Positions 44,201 through 52,331 of a stretch of DNA of 64,000 nt are shown one piece after another. A program made the translations under genes and the position numbers. The notes beneath the pieces were generated by a model. It was given only the letters and a program-made list of their open reading frames with translations, was not told where the DNA came from and did no database searches. Location: the NCBI RefSeq assembly GCF_000374125.1, contig NZ_KB893637.1:1-64000 (forward strand). Reading direction: 5' to 3'. Source of the DNA: Niabella aurantiaca DSM 17617 (GTDB taxonomy: Bacteria > Bacteroidota > Bacteroidia > Chitinophagales > Chitinophagaceae). The stretch's first letter is position 1. Each line of letters begins with the position of its first letter.

Positions 44201-46195
44201 CAGTGAGTCGAACGACAACGGCGAATCATTCCGCACCAGCACGGCATCGGTGATGGTGGCGTGACCCAGGAAATCGTCTATGGATTTGCCGGTAAACTGG
44301 GCGTTGATCTTGCCGGTGAGGGCGATATGCTCCTTCAGAAGGTTCAGGGCATTGAAACGGATCTTCCGGATGTCGGAAACAAAATTAAATGCAGGGGTTT
44401 CTTTGCTGAAATCCACCAGGCCGTTCAGATCGAAGTCGGCATTCGGATCGTTGATCTTAAGTTTGCCGTCGAATACCCTGTTGTTGACCTCTCCATCGGC
44501 CGTAATATTCGTATATCGGTATTTATTAAAATCGACATAATTGACGTTGGCCGTCAGCGCCACACTTCCGCTGGCAGGATCAAAGCCGGCTCCCTTCAGT
44601 TTGGCCTTAAAGCTTACATAGCCCAGGTCCTGGTTTTTTAACAGCGGGCCCAGGTTGAAGTTGTCTGTCGAAACGCTGCCGGAGTAAACCGGATTGCCGC
44701 CCTTCGGGATCTTCATGTTCACATCCGTTTTCACCGTTCCCAAACCCGTACGCAATGTTCCAAAGGTTACAAAGTCGCGGATAAAGCCGGTATAGCTTCC
44801 TACAAAGTTCAAATATTGTAAACGGGAGAGGTCCGGCACCGTTATTTTTTTTAAGGCGGGAGCAAAAGCCAGGGCATCGGCATAGGTGGTACGAAAATCG
44901 TTGGCTTTTATATCTATAAAGGTTTCATTGATGTCCGGGAGCCCGCTCAACGAAGCGCCTCCGGCAAAGTAGGTGTTATTTCCGGCCTGGATCTCCAGCT
45001 TGTGGCCGGTCAGTGAGGCTACCGGTCCTTTGATCTCCCCGCTTAAAATGATCTTTTTTTTCCAGGTACGCATGGCGGGTGCAAAAAAGGCAATATCGTC
45101 GCTGTTGATATTGGCCTTTTTAAAGCGGCCTTCCATATGAACATCGGAGATGAAGTTGTTCATGCTGGAAAAGCTGGCAAATTTCATACTGAAATAATCG
45201 GTCAGCCGGCTGTCATTTGTCTGGAGGTCGAGCTCGTTAAATGTAATTTCCTTTGGGGTAACCCGTGCGTCCGCTGCCAGCTTTTTTACTTCGATGCCGC
45301 TTCTTTCCCGGGTGGTCAATGCGATCCGGGTGGTAATGGTATCCATCCACCAGCGTACTTTTTTAAGGTCGATATCAATTTTCGAAAACTCGATGTGCCT
45401 TCCGTCAAAGGTACCGGGGTCCGGGGCGATGGAATCATTGTCTGTTTTGAACGTTCCGTTATTGATCGCAATATTTCCCGCCTTGATCTCCCATCGGCCG
45501 CTGTTCCATTCGAGCTCTTCGGCTCCTTTTGCTTTGGGCGCGGCGGGCTTTTTGGCGGAGGCCTCGCTGTCTTTTGTTTCTGGTTTATTGCCTTTATAAG
45601 AGTGCAGGGCTACATAAGGTTTGTTAACGATCAGCGCATTGATGTCGATGAGCTTTTTATCAAAGTCGATATGTTTGGGATCTACATGAAGCGAAGTAAG
45701 GGAAAATGTCAGATCCTCGCCGGTCCAGGCATCCCGTTTTTTCAGCAGGATGTTTCGCAGATCCACTTCCCGGAAAGCGATATTGATCGTACCTTTCTCT
45801 TTGGTGGTTTTTTTGCTTGCCGGCGTGCTGAAATATTCCAGCAGGAACTGGTGGCGCCAAACAGAATCGGTCCGCTGCAGCTGGATGTAAGCGTCGGTCA
45901 GCCCGATGTACTTTAATTCGATGTTCTTTTTAAGAAAGAACCAGTCCGTAATGTTAACGGTGATCTCTCCTGCGCTGAGGATGGTGTCCTTTTTGCGGTC
46001 CTCGACCAGCACACCCTGCAGGTGCATTTTGTTAAAAAGGGAAAAATCCACGTGCCGGATATCGATCCGGGTCTGAAGGTCTTTGGATAATCGTTTTGTT
46101 ACTTTGCCGATCAGCCAGTTCTGAACGCCGGGTGTTTGCAAGGCCAGCCACAGGATAACTACAAGGCCTAAAAGGGTCCCTGTAACAATGAGCAA
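41264..46195 (-). CDS. tamB: TamB-family translocation and assembly module protein
   Basis: 1643 residues from the TTG at 46195. A single N-terminal membrane anchor (LLIVTGTLLGLVVILWLALQ) is followed by a long periplasmic beta-rich body (AsmA-like, then the DUF490 domain at the C-terminus, with ISWTGDPLRANLNLEAQYKA and NAMLTGLLSKP-type repeats). TamB spans the periplasm between inner and outer membranes and aids phospholipid transport or outer-membrane protein assembly. No ATG or GTG lies upstream in frame before the stop at 46229-46231, and basic codons KKLKK just upstream suggest an earlier, unusual start. No tamA gene adjoins. Confidence 0.92.
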   Translation of the reverse strand: MLIVTGTLLGLVVILWLALQTPGVQNWLIGKVTKRLSKDLQTRIDIRHVDFSLFNKMHLQGVLVEDRKKDTILSAGEITVNITDWFFLKKNIELKYIGLTDAYIQLQRTDSVWRHQFLLEYFSTPASKKTTKEKGTINIAFREVDLRNILLKKRDAWTGEDLTFSLTSLHVDPKHIDFDKKLIDINALIVNKPYVALHSYKGNKPETKDSEASAKKPAAPKAKGAEELEWNSGRWEIKAGNIAINNGTFKTDNDSIAPDPGTFDGRHIEFSKIDIDLKKVRWWMDTITTRIALTTRERSGIEVKKLAADARVTPKEITFNELDLQTNDSRLTDYFSMKFASFSSMNNFISDVHMEGRFKKANINSDDIAFFAPAMRTWKKKIILSGEIKGPVASLTGHKLEIQAGNNTYFAGGASLSGLPDINETFIDIKANDFRTTYADALAFAPALKKITVPDLSRLQYLNFVGSYTGFIRDFVTFGTLRTGLGTVKTDVNMKIPKGGNPVYSGSVSTDNFNLGPLLKNQDLGYVSFKAKLKGAGFDPASGSVALTANVNYVDFNKYRYTNITADGEVNNRVFDGKLKINDPNADFDLNGLVDFSKETPAFNFVSDIRKIRFNALNLLKEHIALTGKINAQFTGKSIDDFLGHATITDAVLVRNDSPLSFDSLAIHSSLEGDKKRLHIASNEFSINVFGTYNIRDLPNSVIVFLNRYYPAYIKPPSREVKEQAFSFEIKTQNFDSFAPIIDSSLGGFNNTSITGSINTFTNSLMLDAEVPFFSYDRFKFNDVSVTGRGNYDSLSLTGRTTNILMGDSLNVPLALFNISAKNDVSRVMLYSGGTAGLDQARLNTVVRTYSNGVKIEFAPSSFVLNGKTWTIENRGELEFRQNVPAHGQLVLRENAQEIRIRTLPSDVGSWNDIAVTLKDLNLGDLSKYIVPDNRLEGMISGDFLLENPGKNMRIVSNNLRGNAIRFDNDSIGNVAARMVFDLATKELTANGKTMNPQQKDLAFNINLFLKDQESQANNIISLNASSFDIKYINRFLGFLFSDMQGEVTGKFDLKGPFDHLNIVGKGRLHKAGLRVNFTQCYYAVEDNEIELKEGEINLDGIVLRDTITNNPVYLQGSITHNGFKNMFFDVNVSTRKPGTRGAANNRPVQVLNTTYNDNKTFYGKVRATGSFSLVGPEENAYMKIDAIASYRDESSFTIASSSSKAGQMPDWLVERKYGEAMDDSIYRDKSSKITYDLDVTANPRVEMKFVMDDLTGDEIKGRGSGTLNIHSGTTEPLSIHGRFDISEGSYNYTFQSFFKKPFEIKKGGENYISWTGDPLRANLNLEAQYKAERVSFAPLAKINIDQAYANTRENVYVTAMLTGLLSKPDFKFRLELDPSSKYRNDFNVTNALQQIESNENEVTRQVTYLIVFNSFAPPETGSNFGSTVNEFTYNTISSLSGLFFNEINKKLNNELTKILGADVSVVFNGSVYNRNILAAPSSNFDINQANVNGAILVPLFKDRFVISLGSSMEVPLASSIQQSVQFLPDVTAAWMLNQSGSIRLNFFYRENLDYLTTNSTGAAKLKRTGGGISFRKEFDTLGEIFRNMRKQAQRDILLQSTTRPDSSSKPAAPDSSLQKRVEPMIPEQKKEPLQASPREKVD

Positions 46196-46378
46196 TATCT
46201 TTTTTAATTTCTTCAGTAAATTACGCGCTTAAAATATTTGTAAAAGTACTTTATTCGTTGAGTACGTGCAAATTTGCAAACGATCTCTCCGTAATTTTAT
46301 CATTTTAGTTACATTGATCCGGAAGCATTGATTGACGCTTGAAATGACTGAGCCTGAAAGTATATTTAAAAATAGGAT

Positions 46379-49189
46379 ATGCGTAAACTGTTGTATGTGA
46401 TCGTTCTTTTTCTGACGGTGAAGAATGCCGGGGCCCAGCAATTTGGAGGAATCCCGCCTTCCGTACGCTGGCGCCAGATATTTACAGATACGGTCCGGGT
46501 GATCTATCCCCCGGGGCTGGACGCAACCGCCAGCCGTGTTGCAGCAATTGTTCACCGGCTGGCCGCCGGAAACCAGCATCCGCTGGGGCAGCGGGTAAAG
46601 AAGATCGATATCGTGCTGCAGAATCAGCCGGTAACTTCCAACGGCTATGTCAGCCTGGGGCCATTCCGGAGTGAGTTTTACCTGACGCCGCCTCCGGATA
46701 ACTTTGACCAGGGCAGCCTTCACTGGCCCGATCAGCTGGCCCTGCACGAATACCGCCATGTAGAGCAGTACAACAATTTTGACCGGGGGCTCAGCCGGGT
46801 TATGAAAACGCTCTTCGGCCAGGAGGGGTATGCGCTGGCTATGAACGCTGCCGTGCCGAACTGGTTTTTTGAAGGGGACGCGGTTTACCAGGAAACCAGC
46901 CTGTCTGTCCATGGCCGGGGGCGCATCCCTTCTTTCCTGAAGGCATTTCCCGCTCTGTGGAAGGATGAAAAGCAGTACAGCTGGATGAAGCTGAGAAATG
47001 GCTCACTGAAGGACTATGTGCCCAATCATTACGACCTGGGGTACCTGCTGGTGAACTACGGTTATGAGCGGTACGGGAAGGATTTCTGGGGAAAGGTGAC
47101 TTCCGAGGCGGCGGCCTATAGAGGCCTTTTTTATCCGATGCAGAAAGCCGTTAAAAGACATACGGGACTTTCTTATAAAGGTTTTGTTGCTGCTGCTTTT
47201 AATTTTTATAAAAGCAGCTATGGACTGCCACGGGCATCTGCCTTTACAGATACGGCGGTGCATGCGGTGACCCCTACAGATCACCGGACACTGACCAGTT
47301 ATTTTTACCCTCAGCAGGCGGGCGTGGATTCCCTGGTGTATTTAAAGTTGTCTAATAAGAAACGGCCGGCCTTTTACCTGCGTGATCAGCAGGGGGAGCA
47401 TTTTTTGCGTTACCGGGACATCAGCGGTGAGGAGCAATTTAGTTATGCCGGTGGCCGGATCGTTTATGCGGCGGTAGAAACCGATCCCCGGTGGGCCCGG
47501 AAAACATACAGCGTGCTCCGGGTACTGGATATTGCTTCGGGGAAGCAGAAGCATCTTTCAAAAAGGACCCGCTATTTTTCCCCGGATATTTCGGCCGACG
47601 GGAAACGGATCGTGGCCACCGGGATCGATCTGAAGGGCAATGCCTCACTGGTGCTCCTCGATGCGGCGAACGGTACCGTCATCCGTACGTTTGCGGATAA
47701 AAAGATCGATTATTTCGCCAATCCTAAAATAAGGGATGATGGCCAGGTGATCACAGCCATCCGGCAAAAAGATGCGAAGACGTATATCGGACGGGTAGAT
47801 CTGGAAGGGAAGCGGGTGGTACCATTAACGCCGCCTGCTTTTAAAACGGTAGGACAGATCAGCATTTCAGGCAACACCGTATATTTTATCGGATCCTCCG
47901 GCTTAAAAGATGAGATCTTTTCGGTTGATCTTGCCTCCGGTGTTTTGAAGAAACTGCAAAACGGGGAGGACTGCCGTTATTTTGTAAATGCCGGACCGGA
48001 CCGGCTCCACTGGAGTCTTTTTACGGCCGATGGCTTTCAGCTGCGACAGCTCCGCAACCAGGATGCCACCTGGACGGAGCTGCACCCACAGGACTTTACT
48101 GAAGGCACTACCGGTATCGTCAGTGATCCGGCAGACCCGGCCAATAGCCCTCTGAACGAGGTGACGGCATTGCTGCCTTCAAAGAAGTATCCCCGGCTGA
48201 CCCGGCCCTTTAATTTTCACAGCTGGCGGCCTAACTATGCAGACCCGGAATACAGCTTTACGATCTATGGAAACAATACGCTGAACACCACACGGACGCA
48301 ACTGTATTATTTGTATAATGAAAACGATCATACACATGCCATTGGCGGGAATATTACGTATGCGGGCTGGTTTCCCTATATCGGCATCAGCACGCAATAC
48401 CGGATGAACCGTTATCAGCAGGTGCAGAAAAAGCTGAAAGAGTGGAACCAATGGGATCATTTCCTGTCGCTGACCGTGCCGCTCAGCTGGAACCATGGGC
48501 AGCAGCTGCGCTTTTTAAATGTGGGCACCCATATCGGCTACCGCCAGGATATTGCCAAAGGCGCGAACAGGGCGGTATTTCCTTCTGCAGATTTTGGATA
48601 CATGATGCATAGCCTGGGCTTTGGTACACAGGTACAACGGGTAGCACAGGATATTTACCCGCGCTGGGGCTTAAACGTAAATACCGAATATCGTTATGCG
48701 ATCAATAAAGGGAGCAGCCGGCAGCTGTTTGTAAAAGGAACGGTATATCTGCCCGGGCTTTTTGCCACCCACAGCCTGGTGCTTTCCGCAGGCTACCAGG
48801 AAGCTTTTTCGAGGCGCCGGCTTTTTTCCGACCGGATCAATTATGCCCGGGGGTTTAATGGCATCGATTCTGCCCGTATCGGAACTGTAACGGCCAGTTA
48901 TCATTTACCGCTTTGGTATCCGGACTGGGGCTTTGGGAATATCTTTTACCTGCAGCGGGTAAGGGCGGCCGCTTTTTATGATCATACGGTCGTCCGGGGA
49001 AAGCAGACCGGTTTTTACCGGGGGCTGCAAAGTACGGGGATCGAAATTTTCATGGATACCCAATGGTGGAATCAGCATCCGCTGAGCTTTGGTTTCCGGA
49101 GCGGGCGGCTGCTTACAAAAGACCTGGTTACGCCGGGCAGGAACTGGTTTTATGAGTTCATACTTCCGGTAAGCATCATACCGAGATAA
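46379..49189 (+). CDS. Outer-membrane protein with gluzincin-like domain, TolB-like propeller and C-terminal barrel
   Basis: 936 residues. Signal peptide (MRKLLYVIVLFLTVKNAGAQ). Residues about 30-290 hold a zinc-peptidase site: H123-E-Y-R-H127 (ALHEYRHVEQYNNF) and the downstream Glu165 in NWFFEGDAVYQET, the gluzincin arrangement. Residues about 320-590 contain propeller-like strands with repeated sequences such as RYFSPDISADGKRIV and RDDGQVIT. The last 320 residues have alternating aromatic strands ending in FYEFILPVSIIPR, typical of an outer-membrane barrel. I know no characterised homologue. Divergent from tamB, 183 bp away. Confidence 0.75.
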   Translation: MRKLLYVIVLFLTVKNAGAQQFGGIPPSVRWRQIFTDTVRVIYPPGLDATASRVAAIVHRLAAGNQHPLGQRVKKIDIVLQNQPVTSNGYVSLGPFRSEFYLTPPPDNFDQGSLHWPDQLALHEYRHVEQYNNFDRGLSRVMKTLFGQEGYALAMNAAVPNWFFEGDAVYQETSLSVHGRGRIPSFLKAFPALWKDEKQYSWMKLRNGSLKDYVPNHYDLGYLLVNYGYERYGKDFWGKVTSEAAAYRGLFYPMQKAVKRHTGLSYKGFVAAAFNFYKSSYGLPRASAFTDTAVHAVTPTDHRTLTSYFYPQQAGVDSLVYLKLSNKKRPAFYLRDQQGEHFLRYRDISGEEQFSYAGGRIVYAAVETDPRWARKTYSVLRVLDIASGKQKHLSKRTRYFSPDISADGKRIVATGIDLKGNASLVLLDAANGTVIRTFADKKIDYFANPKIRDDGQVITAIRQKDAKTYIGRVDLEGKRVVPLTPPAFKTVGQISISGNTVYFIGSSGLKDEIFSVDLASGVLKKLQNGEDCRYFVNAGPDRLHWSLFTADGFQLRQLRNQDATWTELHPQDFTEGTTGIVSDPADPANSPLNEVTALLPSKKYPRLTRPFNFHSWRPNYADPEYSFTIYGNNTLNTTRTQLYYLYNENDHTHAIGGNITYAGWFPYIGISTQYRMNRYQQVQKKLKEWNQWDHFLSLTVPLSWNHGQQLRFLNVGTHIGYRQDIAKGANRAVFPSADFGYMMHSLGFGTQVQRVAQDIYPRWGLNVNTEYRYAINKGSSRQLFVKGTVYLPGLFATHSLVLSAGYQEAFSRRRLFSDRINYARGFNGIDSARIGTVTASYHLPLWYPDWGFGNIFYLQRVRAAAFYDHTVVRGKQTGFYRGLQSTGIEIFMDTQWWNQHPLSFGFRSGRLLTKDLVTPGRNWFYEFILPVSIIPR

Positions 49190-49562
49190 GGTAAACCCCG
49201 AGGTCGTTTCATGCGGAAATGCAGTGGTTGTTTCGCGCGGCGACGCGAAGGGGCGGCGAAGCGGTGGATTTGCTGTTGAGGGTTAAGTCCAATGGCTGCG
49301 ATCTTCTGTGTGCCCCTTAGCGGTTCCCTTGTGATCTCAGCGGTATTCACTTATCACACGAAGATGCGGAGGTTATTTCACGCCGGGCGGTGATCCTGCT
49401 GCCCGGATGCGCTGCAGGTTCTTAAAACCGGCGTAGGGATTGGGCGGGGCAATTGCCTTTTTTCCGGAAAGAGCGGAGGCGTTGTTATTGATAACCCCGT
49501 CTTTTGATTTCCTGCCGTAGATCCTAACCAATTGCAGATTTTTACACAAGGCGATCCCGGAA
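49190..49562. other. Gene-free stretch with CCGCTAAG-type repeats
   Basis: About 370 bp. On the minus strand around 49298-49345, ACCGCTGAGATCACAAGGGA is followed by ACCGCTAAGGGGCACACAGA, an imperfect tandem pair of a type common in Bacteroidota intergenic DNA. A minus-strand frame at 49373-49576 (67 residues, including LQLVRIYGRKSKDGVI and a Pro-rich tail) overlaps the purK stop; it has protein-like composition but no recognised family, so it is left as a possible gene remnant. Confidence 0.45.
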
Positions 49563-50690
49563 TTATTCCCCGGCAATTACGGAAAGCCCGTGCTTGATCT
49601 TGTTGGCCTGGTGCATCAGGTCGGCTTTTTCGTTACTGATGATGGTGACATGCCCCATTTTTCGACCAGCCTTGGTTTGTTTTTTCCCGTAAAGATGAAA
49701 AAAGGCATTTTCTATTTTCAGCATTTCATCCAGTCCTTCATAAACAGCATCACCGGCGTAACCTTCCTTACCCAGGATGTTGAGCATTACCGAGGGCATG
49801 ATGGCTTCTGTATTGCCCAGGGGGTAATGCAGCAGGATCCGCCATACCATATCAAACTGCGAGCTGTAATGCGCCTCGATGGTGTGATGGCCGCTGTTGT
49901 GCACACGCGGAGCCGTTTCATTGACCAGCACATCACCGCCGGGCGTAACAAACAGTTCTACCGCGAAGATACCCGGGGAGTTAAAATTCTTTACGGCAGA
50001 CAGGGCAATGGCCTCGGCTTTCCAGTATGTTTTTTCTTCGAGGTCTGCGGGGCATAATTGAAAATCGAGCAGGTTCAGGGTTTTGTCAAAAACCATCTGA
50101 ACGGCAGGGTAGATGGCAATTTCGCCGGACTGGCTGATGGCGATCATTATCGCAATTTCTTTGGTTACATCTACTTTTTTTTCCAGCACAGACATCGCAT
50201 CAAAACCTTTTGCCACGTCTTGTTCGTCTTCAATGATCTGTACCCCGCGTCCATCGTAGCCGCCCTCGGCGATCTTGTGTACTGCCGGAAAAAAGTGAGC
50301 TTGTTCTGCAAGTTCCTGGATATTGTGCGTAAGTATATATTCCGAAGTGGGGATCTGGTGGTCCGTATAATATTTTTTCTGCGTGGCTTTATTGCAGATG
50401 GTACGCAGCACAGAAGGCCGCGGTATGATCTTGACGCCTTCCTGTTCCAGGGCCTCGAGGGCGTCAACGTTAACATTTTCGATTTCGATCGTAAGGGCGT
50501 CCAGCTTTTTTCCAAACTGGTACACAGCATCGTAATCCCGGATATCCCCTTTTACAAAATGGTGGCAGAGGTGCGCCGCCGGGCAGTTTTCATCGTTTTC
50601 CAGTATAAATGTTTTTACCGGATAATTCGCCGCTTCCTGCAGCAACATCCTTCCCAATTGACCACCGCCAAGAATACCTACCTTTTGCAT
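49563..50690 (-). CDS. purK: 5-(carboxyamino)imidazole ribonucleotide synthase
   Basis: 375 residues, an ATP-grasp enzyme. It starts MQKVGILGGGQLGRMLLQEA, the PurK Rossmann-like signature. The ATP-grasp body has KIAEGGYDGRGVQII, the acid-binding FAVELFVTPGGDVLVNETAPRVHNSGH with its metal ligands, and the typical C-terminal HLYGKKQTKAGRKMGHV. It carboxylates AIR with bicarbonate and ATP in purine synthesis; its partner purE is not in the window. A perfect TATCTTTG element lies four bases before ATG, pointing to a leaderless mRNA. Confidence 0.95.
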   Translation of the reverse strand: MQKVGILGGGQLGRMLLQEAANYPVKTFILENDENCPAAHLCHHFVKGDIRDYDAVYQFGKKLDALTIEIENVNVDALEALEQEGVKIIPRPSVLRTICNKATQKKYYTDHQIPTSEYILTHNIQELAEQAHFFPAVHKIAEGGYDGRGVQIIEDEQDVAKGFDAMSVLEKKVDVTKEIAIMIAISQSGEIAIYPAVQMVFDKTLNLLDFQLCPADLEEKTYWKAEAIALSAVKNFNSPGIFAVELFVTPGGDVLVNETAPRVHNSGHHTIEAHYSSQFDMVWRILLHYPLGNTEAIMPSVMLNILGKEGYAGDAVYEGLDEMLKIENAFFHLYGKKQTKAGRKMGHVTIISNEKADLMHQANKIKHGLSVIAGE

Positions 50691-50694
50691 GGCG

Positions 50695-50702
50695 CAAAGA
50701 TA
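50695..50702 (-). promoter_or_regulatory. purK -7 promoter element
   Basis: Minus-strand TATCTTTG, an exact TAnnTTTG match, four bases upstream of the ATG. The octamer array at 50707-50762 begins immediately upstream. Confidence 0.7.
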
Positions 50703-50706
50703 TGAG

Positions 50707-50762
50707 ATTTGAAAATTTGAAAATTTGAAAATGTGAGGATGTGGGGATGTGGTAATGGGAGA
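50707..50762 (+). repeat. ATTTG/ATGTG octamer array, site 5
   Basis: The longest array, seven octamers: three ATTTGAAA, then ATGTGAGG, ATGTGGGG, ATGTGGTA, ATGGGAGA. Same orientation as the other four. Confidence 0.7.
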
Positions 50763-50841
50763 AGAGGCATTCGGCCGGAAGCCGGGATCCGCGCTAAGCT
50801 CAAATGAAAAATATCATTATTTTAGCGCAAAAATAGTTTTT

Positions 50842-51276
50842 ATGCGTATCGATTATGCGGCAACAGCACCGGAAGGATATAAAACGCTACTGGCCATGTA
50901 TGGCTATTTGAAAAAAACGGATCTTGCTACGGCTCTTTTGCATATAGTGTACCTGCGCGTTTCGCAGATCAATGGCTGTCCTTATTGTGTAGATCTGCAC
51001 TGGAAAGACGCCATTGCTGAAGGAATGGAGCCGCGCAAACTGAACGGGGTCTCCAATTGGAAGCATATGCCTTTTTTTACAGCAGCAGAAAAAGCTGCAT
51101 TGGCACTGGCCGAAGAGATCACGCTGCTGCCTGGTCAGGCAGTAAGCGAGGCTGTTTATGAAGAGGCCTGCCGGTACTTTGAAGAAAAAGAACTGGTTGA
51201 CCTCAGTTTAGCCATTGCTCATATGAACATGCTGAACCGCGTAGCCATCACCTTTCATAAAGTGCCGGAATTATAA
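50842..51276 (+). CDS. Carboxymuconolactone decarboxylase/AhpD-like protein
   Basis: 144 residues from ATG 50842 (MRIDYAATAPEGYKTLLAMY). The redox motif is Cys46-Pro-Tyr-Cys49 with His53 (INGCPYCVDLHWKDA), the AhpD-type active site that passes electrons to peroxiredoxins. The following helix LNGVSNWKHMPFFTAAEKAALALAEEI fits the family. Probably an alkylhydroperoxidase-like antioxidant protein. It is transcribed divergently from purK. Confidence 0.9.
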   Translation: MRIDYAATAPEGYKTLLAMYGYLKKTDLATALLHIVYLRVSQINGCPYCVDLHWKDAIAEGMEPRKLNGVSNWKHMPFFTAAEKAALALAEEITLLPGQAVSEAVYEEACRYFEEKELVDLSLAIAHMNMLNRVAITFHKVPEL

Positions 51277-51373
51277 GCGGTCCCGTCTCACGGATAGGCG
51301 GCGTACAGCGGCGCCTGCTTTGCGCAGCAGCGCACCGCGGTCCTGCCGGAACCGAACCGTTCGTCCTGCAACC

Positions 51374-52033
51374 TTACAGCTTGTTGGTGCCCCGGTTTTC
51401 TTTATCCAGGCTTTGAATGTCTTTTAGCTGGTTGGCCGGTATAATGTTCACGTAATCCCAGAAAGCGGCCACGCAAACAATTTTCCATTGCCCGCTTTTC
51501 TTTTCCATTACCCTTACTTCCTTGCTATGGCGGAAATTGCCGTCCTTATTGCTGTTGTATTGATCCCAGGTTAAGTAGCAGGCGTCCTTGCCATAGAATT
51601 TAAATGTGATCCTTTTTCTTTCTACGATCGGGTTGCTGCCCGTTTGGGGCTCGGGGTTATCGTGGATATACTTTCCCACAGAATTATCGATGCCTTCCCA
51701 ACCAACGCTTGCGTCAAAAGTGCCGTCCCTGTTGCTCCACGCCTGAAAAGCATAGTCTTCATGCGCATAAGTAGACTTCCATCCTTCATAATCACGGGCA
51801 AAAAAGGATTTTGTTTCTTTTTCGATCGTGGCCATGATGGAATCCTTGTCTGCCTGCAGTGTTTGTTCATTATCCGCCTGTTCTTTTGCATTGGAGGAGC
51901 ACCTTATAAAAAGGGTCAATACCATACAGAAGAGAACGGGTACGGCGCTCAGGAGCATGTAATGGCATACGTCTTGTACCGAAATGAGCTTTCCAAATTT
52001 TTTTTTGCTGGAGAATGTTTGATGCTGGAACAT
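51374..52033 (-). CDS. Secreted or membrane-anchored NTF2-like (SnoaL-type) protein
   Basis: 219 residues. A basic N-terminus is followed by one hydrophobic segment (residues 26-43: MLLSAVPVLFCMVLTLFI) ending in Arg-Cys, so either a lipoprotein with an imperfect lipobox or a simple membrane anchor. The domain from 58 on (TIEKETKSFFARDYEGWKSTYA, FDASVGWEGIDNSVGKYI, and the late KKSGQWKIVCVAAFW strand) has the cone-shaped NTF2-like pattern of stress-response or polyketide-cyclase-like proteins. An ATG at 51958 would be an alternative start. Confidence 0.7.
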   Translation of the reverse strand: MFQHQTFSSKKKFGKLISVQDVCHYMLLSAVPVLFCMVLTLFIRCSSNAKEQADNEQTLQADKDSIMATIEKETKSFFARDYEGWKSTYAHEDYAFQAWSNRDGTFDASVGWEGIDNSVGKYIHDNPEPQTGSNPIVERKRITFKFYGKDACYLTWDQYNSNKDGNFRHSKEVRVMEKKSGQWKIVCVAAFWDYVNIIPANQLKDIQSLDKENRGTNKL

Positions 52034-52331
52034 AACGACAAGTTTTATTTTGAAAAAAAATTCCTGTCCTCATCAGAATCCATTGCATAAAGCCGGTCTT
52101 AAAAAAGCAGCTTTCTTACTGTTAAATTAACTCAAAAAATCCTATTTCCCATGATCCGGGGCAAATTTATTTTCGGACGGCCCTGTTTGTTATACGCTGT
52201 ATGCAGGCAGGGGCGGGTACCGTGATGCGATAGCTATGTAAGGCGGGAAAAGCGGCAAAAAAAAGGGGCCGAAGCCCGCTTTTTGATCTTAACTTTTGTA
52301 TCGATAGCATTTTTATGCGTGTTGAGTGCGA
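52034..52331. other. Intergenic region after leuB
   Basis: About 300 bp between the NTF2-like gene start and the leuB stop. It contains the leuB terminator at 52257-52283 and no gene. Confidence 0.6.
52257..52283 (-). terminator. leuB terminator with UUCG tetraloop
   Basis: On the minus strand GGGC-TTCG-GCCC (within 52265-52279) is followed by CTTTTTTTT. A C(UUCG)G tetraloop makes the 4-bp stem very stable. On the plus strand a T-run (52280-52284) also follows, so it may act both ways. Confidence 0.75.
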
